64,000 bases of DNA from Micromonospora noduli (GCF_003264365.1 NZ_PYAK01000015.1:1-64000); one strand, 5' to 3'; positions 8,983-17,777 are shown, numbered from the stretch's first letter. Made by a program: numbers and translations. The notes: generated from the letters alone by a model not told the origin.

Positions 8983-10238
8983 CCCCACCGGGCCCCGTGG
9001 GCGACCGGTTCCGTCGCTTCCGGGAGCGGCTCGCCGCCGAGGGCGACGACCGACCACAGGTGAGCGACGACCGCCCCAGCGCCACGAGCGGTGCTGCGGC
9101 CACGAGCGGCGAGGAGTTCGCGAGCGGTGGCGACCATCCGAGCGACAGGGGCACCGCCGCCAGCAGCCGCCGGGGCGACCTGACGGCGCGGCGGAGCACC
9201 GAAGCCGGGGGCCGGCAGGGCCGGCGGCGCAGGCGGCGCGGCGGTGGTGGCGGTGAGGAACTGCGGGTGCCGGAGGCGGAGTTCACGTCGTACTACGGTC
9301 GGCCCATCCTGAAGGGGCCGGTCTGGAAGTGGGACATCGCCGCGTACCTGTTCACCGGAGGGCTGGCCGCCGGCTCGTCGCTGCTGGCCGCCGGTGGGCA
9401 GCTCACCGGGCGGCCCGCGTTGCGGCGCGCCGGTCGGGTCACCGCGTTGGCCGCCGTCAGCGCCAGCGCCGTCTTCCTGGTGAAGGACCTGGGCCGGCCG
9501 GCGCGGTTCCACCACATGCTGCGGGTGGCCAAGCCGACCTCGCCGATGTCGATGGGCACCTGGATCCTCACCGCGTACGGGCCGGCGGCGGGCGTCGCCG
9601 CGATCGCCGAGGCGGCCGGTGTGCTGCCCCGGCACGGTCTGCTCGGGCTGGCCGGCCGGGCGTTGCCGCCGATCGGGCACGTCGCTGGGCTGCTCGCCGC
9701 CGGCACCGCGCCGGCGCTGGCCACGTACACCGGGGTGTTGCTGGCCGACACGGCGGTGCCGTCCTGGCATGAGGCGTACCCCGAGCTGCCGGTGATCTTC
9801 GCGGGCAGCGCGTTGGCCAGCGGCGCCGGCGTGGGTCTGCTCGCCGCGCCGCCGGCCCAGGCCGGGCCGGCCCGCCGGATGGCGGTGGCCGGCGCGGCCC
9901 TGGAGCTGTACGGCGCGCATCGGGTGGAGACCCGCCTCGGTCTGCTCAGTGAGCCCTACCGGTTGGGTCGGCCGGGTCGGTTGCTGCGCGCCGGGCGGTT
10001 GCTGACCGCCGGCGGGGTGGCGGGTGCTCTGCTGGGCCGGCGCAGCCGGGTGGTCGGGGCGCTCTCCGGGACCGCGCTGCTGGCCGCGTCGGTGCTGACC
10101 CGGTTCGGCATCTTCTACGGCGGCGTCGCCTCGGCCCGCGACCCCCGCTACACGGTGGTGCCGCAGCGCGAACGGGTCGAGGCGCGGCGAATCGGCATGG
10201 ATCTTCCATCTGATCGGGCGGTGCCGCCCACGGTGTGA
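8979..10238 (+). CDS. nrfD: NrfD/PsrC-type membrane anchor subunit of formate dehydrogenase
   Basis: A 419-residue integral membrane protein. The first ~105 residues are charged and Ser/Arg-rich, ending in RRRRRGGGGGEE. Then comes the family entry motif YYGRPILKGPVWKWDIAAY and about eight hydrophobic helices, with KDLGRPARFHHMLRV between two of them. NrfD proteins accept electrons from the four-cluster subunit and usually reduce the quinone pool. The ATG at 8979 overlaps the preceding stop (ATGA). selC begins 13 bases after its stop, so the operon reads directly into the tRNA gene. Confidence 0.9.
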   Translation: MTPPGPVGDRFRRFRERLAAEGDDRPQVSDDRPSATSGAAATSGEEFASGGDHPSDRGTAASSRRGDLTARRSTEAGGRQGRRRRRRGGGGGEELRVPEAEFTSYYGRPILKGPVWKWDIAAYLFTGGLAAGSSLLAAGGQLTGRPALRRAGRVTALAAVSASAVFLVKDLGRPARFHHMLRVAKPTSPMSMGTWILTAYGPAAGVAAIAEAAGVLPRHGLLGLAGRALPPIGHVAGLLAAGTAPALATYTGVLLADTAVPSWHEAYPELPVIFAGSALASGAGVGLLAAPPAQAGPARRMAVAGAALELYGAHRVETRLGLLSEPYRLGRPGRLLRAGRLLTAGGVAGALLGRRSRVVGALSGTALLAASVLTRFGIFYGGVASARDPRYTVVPQRERVEARRIGMDLPSDRAVPPTV

Positions 10239-10251
10239 TCGAATGTCCGGT

Positions 10252-10347
10252 GGAGGCGTTCAGGCGGCTGGTGCCCCTCCCGGTCTTCAAAACCGGAGTG
10301 GTCCGGGACCCGGGCCAGGCGGGTTCGATTCCCGTCCGTCTCCGCCA
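10252..10347 (+). tRNA. selC: tRNA-Sec (anticodon TCA)
   Basis: A 96-base tRNA including the encoded CCA. The acceptor GGAGGCG pairs with CGTCTCC (one G-T pair). The anticodon stem CCGGT/ACCGG encloses CT-TCA-AA with the TCA anticodon at 10287-10289. There is a long variable arm (GTGGTCCGGGACCCGGGCCAG region) and a T arm with GGTTCGATTCC. The long variable arm and UGA-reading anticodon identify the selenocysteine tRNA. It lies between the formate dehydrogenase genes and selA. Confidence 0.96.
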
Positions 10348-10370
10348 CACCGCTTGCAGGAGATGACGTG

Positions 10371-11675
10371 ATGGGCGACGGCCCGGTGGATCCGCGACGT
10401 CGGGTGCCCCGTACGGACACGCTGCTCGCCGACCCGGTGCTGGCCGCCGCCGCCGTGACCCTCGGTAGGGAGCAGGTCAAGGCGATCGTCTCCCACGCGC
10501 AGGGCCGCGCCCGCCGCGGTGAGCTCAACCCCGACGAGGTACGCGACGCGGCGGTCGCCGCGCTGCCCACGCCCGGCCCCCGGGTGGTGCTCAACGCCAC
10601 CGGTGTCGTGCTGCACACCAACCTGGGTCGGGCGCCGTTGTCGTCCGCCGCGGTCGCCGCGGTGGTGGCCGCCGCCGGGCACACCGACGTCGAGTTGGAC
10701 CTGGTTACCGGCCGGCGGGCCCGTCGCGGCCGGGGCGCGCTCGACGCGCTGGCCGCCGCGGTGCCCGACGCGGGCGCCGTGCACGTGGTCAACAACGGCG
10801 CCGCCGCGCTGGTGCTGGCCGCCACCGCGTTGGCCGCCGGCCGGGAGATCGTGGTCAGCCGGGGCGAGCTGGTCGAGATCGGCGACGGTTTCCGCCTGCC
10901 CGACCTGCTGGAGAGCACCGGTGCGCGGCTGCGCGAGGTGGGCACCACCAACCGCACCACACTCGCGGACTACGCCGCCGCGCTCGGTCCGCAGACCGGC
11001 TTCGTGCTCAAGGTGCACCCGTCGAACTTCCGGGTCACCGGATTCACCTCCGCCGTCGGGGTACGGCAACTGGCCACGCTCGGGGTGCCGGTGGTCGCGG
11101 ACATCGGCTCCGGGCTGCTCGGCGCGGACCCGCTGCTGCCCGACGAACCCGACGCGGCCAGCACCCTGCGCGCGGGCGCCGCGCTGGTCACCGCCAGCGG
11201 CGACAAGCTGCTCGGTGGGCCGCAGGCGGGGCTGCTGCTGGGCGACGTCGAGGTGATCGAGCGGTTGCGTCGCCACCCACTGGCGCGGGCGCTTCGGGTG
11301 GACAAGCTCACCCTGGCCGCGCTGGCCGCCACAGTGCACCAACCGGACACTCCGACCCGGGCGGCGCTGCACACCGACCCGGGTGCCCTGCGTGAACGGG
11401 TGGAGCGGCTGCGGGACCGGCTCGGCGCGGACGGCCGCAAGGCGGAGGTGGTGCCGGCCGTCGCGGTGGTCGGCGGGGGCGGCGCCCCCGGGGTGGAGCT
11501 GGACTCGTGGGCGTTGAGCCTGCCCGAGCGGTACGCGGTGCCGCTGCGCACCGGAGACCCGCCGGTCCTGGGTCGGGTGGTGCGCGGCCGCCTCCTGCTC
11601 GACCTGCGCTGTGTGCCCGCCGACGCGGACGAGGCCGTTCGCGAGGCGGTGCTGCGCGTACCCGGGGAGGACTGA
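10371..11675 (+). CDS. selA: L-seryl-tRNA(Sec) selenium transferase
   Basis: A 434-residue PLP enzyme that converts seryl-tRNA(Sec) to selenocysteyl-tRNA(Sec) using selenophosphate. Seen are the family motifs NATGVVLHTNLGRAPLS, NNGAAALVL, EIGDGFRLPDLL and the PLP-lysine segment SGDKLLGGPQAG (Lys279). The length is close to the bacterial norm of about 460. ATG 10371 is chosen because GGAG sits eight bases upstream; GTG 10368 is adjacent and less well spaced. It begins 23 bases after selC and ends two bases before selB, giving the order selC-selA-selB. The selenophosphate synthetase selD is not in this window. Confidence 0.95.
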   Translation: MGDGPVDPRRRVPRTDTLLADPVLAAAAVTLGREQVKAIVSHAQGRARRGELNPDEVRDAAVAALPTPGPRVVLNATGVVLHTNLGRAPLSSAAVAAVVAAAGHTDVELDLVTGRRARRGRGALDALAAAVPDAGAVHVVNNGAAALVLAATALAAGREIVVSRGELVEIGDGFRLPDLLESTGARLREVGTTNRTTLADYAAALGPQTGFVLKVHPSNFRVTGFTSAVGVRQLATLGVPVVADIGSGLLGADPLLPDEPDAASTLRAGAALVTASGDKLLGGPQAGLLLGDVEVIERLRRHPLARALRVDKLTLAALAATVHQPDTPTRAALHTDPGALRERVERLRDRLGADGRKAEVVPAVAVVGGGGAPGVELDSWALSLPERYAVPLRTGDPPVLGRVVRGRLLLDLRCVPADADEAVREAVLRVPGED

Positions 11676-11677
11676 GC

Positions 11678-13432
11678 GTGTTCGTCGTCGCGACCGCCGG
11701 GCACGTCGACCACGGCAAGTCGACACTGGTCCGGGCGTTGACCGGGATGGAACCCGACCGGTGGGCCGAGGAACGCCGCCGGGGGATGACCATCGACCTG
11801 GGTTTCGCCTGGACGACGCTGCCGTCCGGCGGCACCGTCGCGTTCGTCGACGTACCCGGGCACGAGCGGTTCGTGCCGAACATGCTCGCCGGGGTCGGCC
11901 CGGTCCCGGCGGCGCTGATCGTGGTGGCCGCCGACGAGGGCTGGATGCCGCAGTCCGCCGAGCACCTGGCCGCGCTCGACGCGCTCGGCGTCGCGTACGG
12001 CCTGCTGGCGGTGACCCGCGCGGACCTGGCCGATCCGGGGCCGGCGACGGCCCGTGCCCGCGCCGAGATCGCCGAGACCAGCCTCGGCGCGGTGCCGGCG
12101 GTGGCTGTCAGTGGCCTGACCGGTGCCGGCCTGCCGGAGCTGCGGGCGGCCCTGGACCGGCTCGCCGCCCAACTGCCCGCGCCGGTGGTGGACGACCCGG
12201 TCCGGCTGTGGGTGGACCGCAGCTTCACAGTGCGGGGCAGCGGCACCGTCGTCACCGGCACCCTCGGCGCCGGGCGGTTACGGGTGGGCGACGAACTGGA
12301 GCTGGCCGGCGCCGACGAACCGGTCCGGGTCCGTGGCCTGCACTCCCTGGGCGAGGCCCGCCCGGAGGCGGTGGCGGTCGCCCGGGTGGCGGTCAACCTG
12401 CGCGGTACGCCCCGCGACCGGCTCGGCCGGGGCGACGCGTTGCTCACCCCGGGCCGGTTTCACCACACCGACCTCGTCGACGTCCGGCTCGCCGGCGACC
12501 CGGCCGCCGACCTACCAGCCACCCTCACACTGCACGTCGGGTCGGCGGCGGTGCCGGTACGGGTGCGCCCGCTCGGCCCGGACACCGTCCGGCTGCGGCT
12601 GGCCCGCCCACTGCCGTTGCTGGTGGGTGACCGGGCGCTGCTGCGGGACCCGGGCCGCCACCACGTCAGCGGCGGGGTGCGGGTGCTGGACGTGGAACCC
12701 CCACCGCTGGCCCGACGGGGTGCGGCCGCCGCCCGCGCCCAGGTCCTCGCCGAGTTGGACGGTCGACCCGACCTGGCGGGGGAGCTGCGCCGTCGTCGGC
12801 TGATCCGGGCCGGCGCGTTGATCCGGATGGGCGTGCCGGTGCACGCCGAACCGGTGGCCGGTGACTGGCTGTCCGACCCCGACCACTGGCGGCGGCTCGG
12901 CGAGCGGCTGACCGAGGAGGTCGCCCGGCACGCGCGGGAACACCCGTTGGAGCCTGGGATGCCGGTGGACGCGCTACGTCAGCGCCTCGCCCTGCCCGAC
13001 CGGGTGCTGGTCGAGGCGCTGGTCCGGCCGCCGCTGCGGATCCACGCCGGTCGGGTCGGGGCGGCGAGCGCCAACGCGCTGCCCGAACCGGTGGCCCTGG
13101 CCGTGCAACGGGTCCGCGCCGAGTACGGCGACCGGCCGTTCCGCGCCCCCGAGGCGGACCGCCTCGTCGACCTCGGCCTGGGCCCCCGGGAGATCGGCGC
13201 CGCGGTGCGGGCCGGCGCCCTGCTGCGGTTGGCCGACAACGTGGTGCTGCTGCCCGACGCGCTCGACGACGCGGTCCGGGTGTTGGCCGGGTTGCCGCAG
13301 CCGTTCACCCTGTCGGCGGCCCGGCAGGCGTTGGACACCACCCGCCGGGTGGCGGTGCCCCTGCTGGAGTTGCTGGACCGGCGGGGCGCGACCCGCCGGC
13401 TGCCCGACGACGCTCGCATCGTCGTCACCTGA
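11678..13432 (+). CDS. selB: Selenocysteine-specific elongation factor
   Basis: A 584-residue GTPase that delivers Sec-tRNA(Sec) to UGA codons marked by a SECIS. The N-terminal G domain has AGHVDHGKST (P loop), DVPGHERF (switch II) and TRAD in the place of NKxD. Two EF-Tu-like beta domains follow to about residue 350. The rest consists of winged-helix repeats (ARRGAAAARAQV onward to the C-terminus) that bind the SECIS hairpin. GTG 11678 follows the selA stop by two bases, with GGGGAGG just upstream. Its partner substrate is probably the formate dehydrogenase mRNA encoded at 4.6 kb. Confidence 0.95.
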   Translation: MFVVATAGHVDHGKSTLVRALTGMEPDRWAEERRRGMTIDLGFAWTTLPSGGTVAFVDVPGHERFVPNMLAGVGPVPAALIVVAADEGWMPQSAEHLAALDALGVAYGLLAVTRADLADPGPATARARAEIAETSLGAVPAVAVSGLTGAGLPELRAALDRLAAQLPAPVVDDPVRLWVDRSFTVRGSGTVVTGTLGAGRLRVGDELELAGADEPVRVRGLHSLGEARPEAVAVARVAVNLRGTPRDRLGRGDALLTPGRFHHTDLVDVRLAGDPAADLPATLTLHVGSAAVPVRVRPLGPDTVRLRLARPLPLLVGDRALLRDPGRHHVSGGVRVLDVEPPPLARRGAAAARAQVLAELDGRPDLAGELRRRRLIRAGALIRMGVPVHAEPVAGDWLSDPDHWRRLGERLTEEVARHAREHPLEPGMPVDALRQRLALPDRVLVEALVRPPLRIHAGRVGAASANALPEPVALAVQRVRAEYGDRPFRAPEADRLVDLGLGPREIGAAVRAGALLRLADNVVLLPDALDDAVRVLAGLPQPFTLSAARQALDTTRRVAVPLLELLDRRGATRRLPDDARIVVT

Positions 13433-13486
13433 GCGTGCACGCCGTCCGGGGCTGACACTGTGGCGTCGAGGTGCGACCGTGGCGGG

Positions 13487-14221
13487 ATGCTTGAGGTGTC
13501 CCCGTCGCGGCCGTCCGGTGGTCGGTGGCGTGCGGTCGTCCCGGTGGTGTTGCGCTGGGGGCTGCCGGTGCTCTGGGTGCTGTGGGCCGGTCTGGCGTGG
13601 TGGGTGGAGCCCCGCCAGTCGACCGAGGCCCAGCTCGACCGGGATCTCGCGGCCGGCCGGGTGGTGAGCTACCAGCGTTCGTCCGGCTGGGCCGATGACG
13701 ACGCGTACTGGGGGAGCCGGCCGCGTGTGCAGTACGCGGCCGACGGGGGGATGCTGACCTGGACCGTGTCGAACGGCCAGAACCGGTACGCCGCCGGGGG
13801 GCCCTTCGCCTCGGACTCGTACACCGTCGGGCCGGACTCGTCGGCGAGCACCGGGTGGGACGCGCGGCGTGCCGCTGTCGACGATTCGTGGCAGGCCGGG
13901 GGCGGCACCGCGCACCGGATCCGGAACGCCGCGGCTCTGCTCGCCGGTGTGCTGACCGTGCTCTGGCTGGGTCGCTTGATCGCTGGCGCGCCGCCGCTGG
14001 TCGGCACCCGGTGGTTCTGGTTCTGGGTCGGGCTCCTGCCGTTCGGGGTGGGTGTGCTGGCCTGGACCTACCGGGAGCTGTGGAGACCACCGCCGGTGCC
14101 GGTGCCCGGCCGGGGCTCGGGGTGGCGTGGGTTCGGCTGGCTGATCCTCGCCGCAGTCGGCATCAGCCTCCTGGTGTCCGTTGCCCGCATCGTGTTCGGG
14201 ACGACTGTGGTGCCGGGATGA
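13487..14221 (+). CDS. Hypothetical four-helix membrane protein
   Basis: A 244-residue protein I cannot assign. A hydrophobic helix (VVLRWGLPVLWVLWAGLAWWV) is followed by a ~90-residue extracytoplasmic region containing RVQYAADGGMLTWTVS. Three further helices follow: RNAAALLAGVLTVLWLG, RWFWFWVGLLPFGVGVLAWTY and GFGWLILAAVGISLLVSV. The layout resembles actinobacterial membrane proteins of unknown function. ATG 13487 is preferred over GTG 13460, but ribosome-site evidence is weak for both. It lies 54 bases after selB on the same strand. Confidence 0.6.
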   Translation: MLEVSPSRPSGGRWRAVVPVVLRWGLPVLWVLWAGLAWWVEPRQSTEAQLDRDLAAGRVVSYQRSSGWADDDAYWGSRPRVQYAADGGMLTWTVSNGQNRYAAGGPFASDSYTVGPDSSASTGWDARRAAVDDSWQAGGGTAHRIRNAAALLAGVLTVLWLGRLIAGAPPLVGTRWFWFWVGLLPFGVGVLAWTYRELWRPPPVPVPGRGSGWRGFGWLILAAVGISLLVSVARIVFGTTVVPG

Positions 14222-14279
14222 CCCGGCGATGCCGGGCCAACCGGCCCCCAGGTCGACGACGGTCACCTACGGTGACGCC

Positions 14280-14477
14280 ATGGACCCTTCGGCGGTCTGG
14301 CGGGACCGGCAGCACCGGTGGCGGATCGAGGCGTACCGCGCGCCGGACCTGCGCTTCGCCGTCTACGCCACCAACGGCCCCACCGAGTCGGTGCCGCTGT
14401 GGCTGTTCGGGATGTCGGCGCTGGCCCGGTGGCTGATGACCCACGCCATCTCGCTGGACGACCTGGAGGTCGACTGA
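14280..14477 (+). CDS. Small conserved-looking hypothetical protein
   Basis: A 65-residue protein starting MDPSAVWRDRQHRWRIE and ending LISLDDLEVD-like (SLDDLEVD). The body (AYRAPDLRFAVYATNGPTE) alternates like a compact alpha/beta fold. There is no recognised domain. ATG 14280 is supported by the sharp beginning of protein-like composition. It lies between the membrane protein and the CNNM gene on the same strand. Confidence 0.55.
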   Translation: MDPSAVWRDRQHRWRIEAYRAPDLRFAVYATNGPTESVPLWLFGMSALARWLMTHAISLDDLEVD

Positions 14478-14552
14478 GCGGGGGCGGCAAACCGGGCCCG
14501 CGCCGCGCCTCGCTGGGGTTGAGTGACCTCAGGCGGCGGACGGGGGTACGCG

Positions 14553-15830
14553 ATGGGCGGTCAGCTCGGGCAGTTGGCGTTGGTGGCCGTGCTGGTGCTG
14601 GTCAACGCCGCGCTCTCCGGCAGCGAGATGGCGCTGGTGACCCTGCGGGAGGGGCAGTTGCGGCGGTTGGGCCGGCGCAGCCGCGCCGGCGACCGGTTGG
14701 TGCACCTGTCGCGCGACCCGAACCGCTACCTGGCCACGATCCAGCTCGGCATCACCCTGGCGGGGTTCCTGGCCTCGGCGGCGGCCGCGGTGTCGTTGGC
14801 CTCTCCGCTGGTCGGGCCGTTGGGCTTCCTCGGCGGGGCGGCACGTCCCGCCGCGGTGCTGCTGGTGACCGTGCTGCTGACGTTCGTCACGCTGGTGCTC
14901 GGCGAGTTGGCCCCGAAGCGGCTGGCCATGCAGCGGGCCGAGCGTTGGGCGCTGCTGAGCGCCGGCCCGCTGGATCTGCTGGCCCGGGTGTCCCGGCCGG
15001 CGGTGTGGCTGCTCAGCCGGGCCACCGACGCGGTCGTGCGGCTCGCCGGTGGTGACCCGCGGGCCAACCGGGAGGAGATGACCGAGGAGGAGCTGCGGGA
15101 GATGCTGGCCAGCCAGCGCGGCCTGTCGGCCCAGCAGCGGGAGATCCTGACCGGCGCGTTCGACATCGCCGGCCGGACGCTGCGGGAGATCCTGGTGGCC
15201 CGGCGGGAGGTGACGACGCTGCCCGCCGGTCTGGCCGCCGACGAGGGGGTCCGGCGGCTGGCCGCCGCCGGGCGGTCCCGCGCTCCCGTCACCGGACCCG
15301 GCGGCCTGGACGAGGTGCTCGGGGTGGTGCACATCCGCGACCTGGTACGGGCCGGCACCGCCCCGGTGGGTGAGCGGGTCCGGGATCCGCTGCTGCTGCC
15401 GGTGACCCTGCCGGTCGCCGACGCGATGCGTCAGCTGCGGCAGGAGCATCAGCAGCTGGCCCTGGTGGTCGACGAGCACGGGGGCATCGACGGCATGGTC
15501 ACGATGGAGGACCTGCTGGCCGAGGTGGTCGGCGAGTTGTACGACGAGACCGACCGGGACGTGCGCGGGGTCGTCCGGGAACCGGACGGGTCGCTGCTGG
15601 TACCCGGCGATTTCCCACTGCATGACCTGCCCGACCTGGGGGTGCGGCTGAGCTTTCCGTTGTCCCGGGACTACACGACGGTGGCTGGTCTGGTGCTGGC
15701 CCGACTGCGGCACCTGCCGGACGCCCCGGGTGAGACGGTGCGGCTGCCCGGGCTGACCCTGCAGGTGGTGGAGGTCGCCGATCGGGCGGTGCGCCGGGTG
15801 CGCCTCTGCGGGTTCGTCACCGAGCGCTGA
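14553..15830 (+). CDS. CNNM/CBS-domain transporter (hemolysin C family)
   Basis: A 425-residue membrane protein of the CorC/CNNM family, linked to Mg2+/Co2+ homeostasis. The N-terminal CNNM (DUF21) domain (residues 1-190) has three or four membrane helices and the signature LVNAALSGSEMALVTLREGQ. A Bateman pair of CBS domains follows (about 200-330, with the segment EHQQLALVVDEHGGIDGMVTMED cut across it). A CorC_HlyC domain (about 345-425) closes the protein. ATG 14553 lies after a G-rich ribosome site; an earlier in-frame start at 14523 is less likely. The older name hemolysin is historical. Confidence 0.9.
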   Translation: MGGQLGQLALVAVLVLVNAALSGSEMALVTLREGQLRRLGRRSRAGDRLVHLSRDPNRYLATIQLGITLAGFLASAAAAVSLASPLVGPLGFLGGAARPAAVLLVTVLLTFVTLVLGELAPKRLAMQRAERWALLSAGPLDLLARVSRPAVWLLSRATDAVVRLAGGDPRANREEMTEEELREMLASQRGLSAQQREILTGAFDIAGRTLREILVARREVTTLPAGLAADEGVRRLAAAGRSRAPVTGPGGLDEVLGVVHIRDLVRAGTAPVGERVRDPLLLPVTLPVADAMRQLRQEHQQLALVVDEHGGIDGMVTMEDLLAEVVGELYDETDRDVRGVVREPDGSLLVPGDFPLHDLPDLGVRLSFPLSRDYTTVAGLVLARLRHLPDAPGETVRLPGLTLQVVEVADRAVRRVRLCGFVTER

Positions 15831-15890
15831 GGGTTCACCCGGAAGGCTGACAAAAGGCTCAAATCGACAAAGCCGGGAACGTGGTCCGCC

Positions 15891-15896
15891 TACGGT
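15891..15896 (+). promoter_or_regulatory. Putative -10 box for a leaderless transcript
   Basis: TACGGT lies eight bases before GTG 15904, the distance expected if transcription starts at the start codon. No good -35 is seen 17 bases upstream. Confidence 0.35.
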
Positions 15897-15903
15897 GCCA
15901 GAC

Positions 15904-16089
15904 GTGAAGGACCGAGGTTTGCGTACGTTCGTCACGGTGCTGGCCGGCCTCGCGGTGATCTACTTCGGCAGCGCCGGCCGCAGCCCCGAGGAGGGCCGTG
16001 GCATCTCCGGCGGGGTGGTGGTGCTGGCGTTGCTCGCCGCGCTGCTGGTGTGGCACCTGACCCGCCCGGGGGACAAGACGGTCAAGTGA
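15904..16089 (+). CDS. Small two-helix membrane protein
   Basis: A 61-residue protein with two hydrophobic stretches (FVTVLAGLAVIYFG and GGVVVLALLAALLVWHL) separated by a polar loop (SAGRSPEEGRGIS), and a basic tail (TRPGDKTVK). Function unknown. GTG 15904 fits a leaderless start behind TACGGT; GTG 15895 is the alternative, adding three residues. It is convergent with the endonuclease gene that ends at 16095. Confidence 0.55.
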   Translation: MKDRGLRTFVTVLAGLAVIYFGSAGRSPEEGRGISGGVVVLALLAALLVWHLTRPGDKTVK

Positions 16090-16094
16090 GCGCC

Positions 16095-16745
16095 TCAGCG
16101 GGAGGCGACTCGGGTGACCTCACCGGCGGACTCCTCACCCAGCGCCACCCGTACCAGCGCTGACGCGAGCCGGCCGAAGTCCGGTTCGTCGACGAGACCG
16201 GCGAGCCGGTCCGGTGATCCCGGCAGGCCCAGCCGCTTCGCCCCGGCCAGCGCCCGACGGTCGGCGTACGGGCGCACGTCCGACCAGACCGTCTGCGCCT
16301 CGCGCAGGTAGATGTCCGCGCCGGTGGGGCCGATGCCGGGGAACTCGGTGAGCCGCCGCCGCAGCCCGGCCGGGTCGCCCTGGGCCTCCCGGTGCAGGCG
16401 TCGCAGGTCGCCGTGCCAACGGTCCAGGCACAGCCGGGCGCCGGTGCCGAGCATGGTGGCGGTCCGCTCGTCGTAGCGGCGGTAGTGGCCCCGACCCAGC
16501 GCGTCGACGCGCTCCTGCCAACTGGCCGCCTCCATGGCCTGTGGGGTGCGGTAGCCGGCGGCGAACAACTCCCGCGCGGCGTCCACCGCCACGCACGCGC
16601 GGATCCGGGTGCTCAGCAGCGTGGTCAGCACCAGCAGCTGATACAGCGGACCGGGCCGGTCGGAGAGCCGGATGCCGGCCTCCTCCGCGTACGTGCGGCC
16701 ACGCCGGTCGAGCAGCACCCGCACCACACTTCGGTCATTGCCCAT
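16095..16745 (-). CDS. HhH-GPD endonuclease III-like protein
   Basis: A 216-residue protein with the helix-hairpin-helix of base-excision-repair glycosylases: LTEFPGIGPTGADIYLREAQ, followed by the conserved Asp in PYADRR. In endonuclease III the hairpin carries a catalytic Lys (GxGxKTA); here that position reads GPTGA, without Lys. There is no iron-sulfur cysteine cluster. The protein could be a monofunctional glycosylase or a divergent DNA-binding member. ATG 16745 is the start. It is convergent with the small membrane protein and has no obvious operon partner. Confidence 0.75.
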   Translation of the reverse strand: MGNDRSVVRVLLDRRGRTYAEEAGIRLSDRPGPLYQLLVLTTLLSTRIRACVAVDAARELFAAGYRTPQAMEAASWQERVDALGRGHYRRYDERTATMLGTGARLCLDRWHGDLRRLHREAQGDPAGLRRRLTEFPGIGPTGADIYLREAQTVWSDVRPYADRRALAGAKRLGLPGSPDRLAGLVDEPDFGRLASALVRVALGEESAGEVTRVASR

Positions 16746-16879
16746 CCCGTCGGGTTACCCACTTGAGGACCCGCTAGCCGTCGCACCGCTGACCACGGCC
16801 GGAATGCCACCGGGGCGGGCGGGTATGCCGAGGTGTGGAGGCGGTCGATGCCGCCCCCGTACCCGGAAGGGAGACACCG

Positions 16880-17083
16880 GTGGTCAATCCGCAGCAGGAA
16901 GAGTTCCGGCGCAACGCCAAGGGCGCCACCAGCCAGGACAGCAAGGGGCCCAAGCCGACCGGGCACCCGCTCAACCGTGGCTCGTCGCGGGGCGACGAGG
17001 GTCGACCGGTGCCCAAGGGGCAGGTGTCGCCGTACGGCCCGGCCGGCGAGCCGGTGGCCGAGGACGACAGCGACACCCGCTGA
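16880..17083 (+). CDS. Small hydrophilic hypothetical protein
   Basis: A 67-residue, probably disordered protein rich in Gly, Pro, Lys and Asp (SQDSKGPKPTGHPLNRG). GTG 16880 has GGAAGGGAGA five to six bases upstream. Unknown function. It lies alone between two convergent or divergent genes; codon third-position bias supports it being real. Confidence 0.55.
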   Translation: MVNPQQEEFRRNAKGATSQDSKGPKPTGHPLNRGSSRGDEGRPVPKGQVSPYGPAGEPVAEDDSDTR

Positions 17084-17091
17084 CCGATGAG

Positions 17092-17568
17092 CTAGCGACC
17101 GCGGGCTGGCGGCCGCCGCAACCTGTTCCAGGTGGCGGCGGCCGCCAGCCCGTACGCGAGGTGCGGGATGATGTCGGAGATCCAGTCGGAGCGCCGCCAC
17201 GTACGCGGGTCGCTGATCCCGAGCACCGTGATCGACCCGTCGGTCATGGTCATCACGCCCGCGCCGAGCAGACCGGTGGCCATCGGCAACGGCTGACGTC
17301 GACCACCGGCGTAGAGCGCGAACCCGACGCCCGCGGCGACGCCCAGCCCGTAACCGATCAGCGGGCCGAGGCCCGAGCGGCGGTTGGCCGCCCGAGCCCC
17401 GTTCCCCAGGTCCACGTGCGCGATCCCGGCCAGCCGGTCGACGGTCTCCTGGGGGACGTCGCTCTCCGGACGTCCCCGTAGCGCCATGTCGAGGTAGGTG
17501 ACCACGTTCAGCGCGGTGCTGCCGACGGCGCCCGCGATCGCGCCGTCGGCCACGTCGACAGTCCTCAC
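17092..17568 (-). CDS. Hypothetical membrane protein
   Basis: A 158-residue protein with an N-terminal small-residue helix (GAIAGAVGSTALNVVTYLDM), a Gly/Ala-rich central helix (LIGYGLGVAAGVGFALYAGG) and further hydrophobic stretches (MATGLLGAGVMTM and IPHLAYGLAAAATWNRL). The pattern suggests three or four membrane passes and resembles actinobacterial DUF1440-like membrane proteins, which I cannot confirm. The GTG start overlaps the stop of the gene upstream (17565-17777) by four bases, so the two are translationally coupled. Confidence 0.6.
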   Translation of the reverse strand: MRTVDVADGAIAGAVGSTALNVVTYLDMALRGRPESDVPQETVDRLAGIAHVDLGNGARAANRRSGLGPLIGYGLGVAAGVGFALYAGGRRQPLPMATGLLGAGVMTMTDGSITVLGISDPRTWRRSDWISDIIPHLAYGLAAAATWNRLRRPPARGR

Positions 17569-17777
17569 TTCGGGTCGCCCGGTTCGCGCTCGCTCTTCGG
17601 GCCGTAGGTCCGCTCACCGCGCACCACGCCCCGTTGGCCGCGATCCTCCTGCAGGATCCGGTTCGCGACCTGGTTGGCCTTGCCGTCGGGTACCCGACGC
17701 CCGGAGTCGTCGATCGCGTTGCGCAACCGCGCGCGCTGCTTGTCGTACGCGTTACTGCCCGGCCGTGGTCCTGGCAT
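17565..17777 (-). CDS. Small basic protein coupled to the membrane protein
   Basis: A 70-residue, highly charged protein (MPGPRPGSNAYDKQRARL). Its central helix, GKANQVANRILQEDRGQRG, looks like those of short actinobacterial proteins often labelled plasmid-stabilisation or stress proteins; that resemblance is by eye only. ATG 17777 has a perfect GGAGG about six bases upstream. First gene of a two-gene operon with 17092-17568 (GTGA overlap). Confidence 0.6.
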   Translation of the reverse strand: MPGPRPGSNAYDKQRARLRNAIDDSGRRVPDGKANQVANRILQEDRGQRGVVRGERTYGPKSEREPGDPK

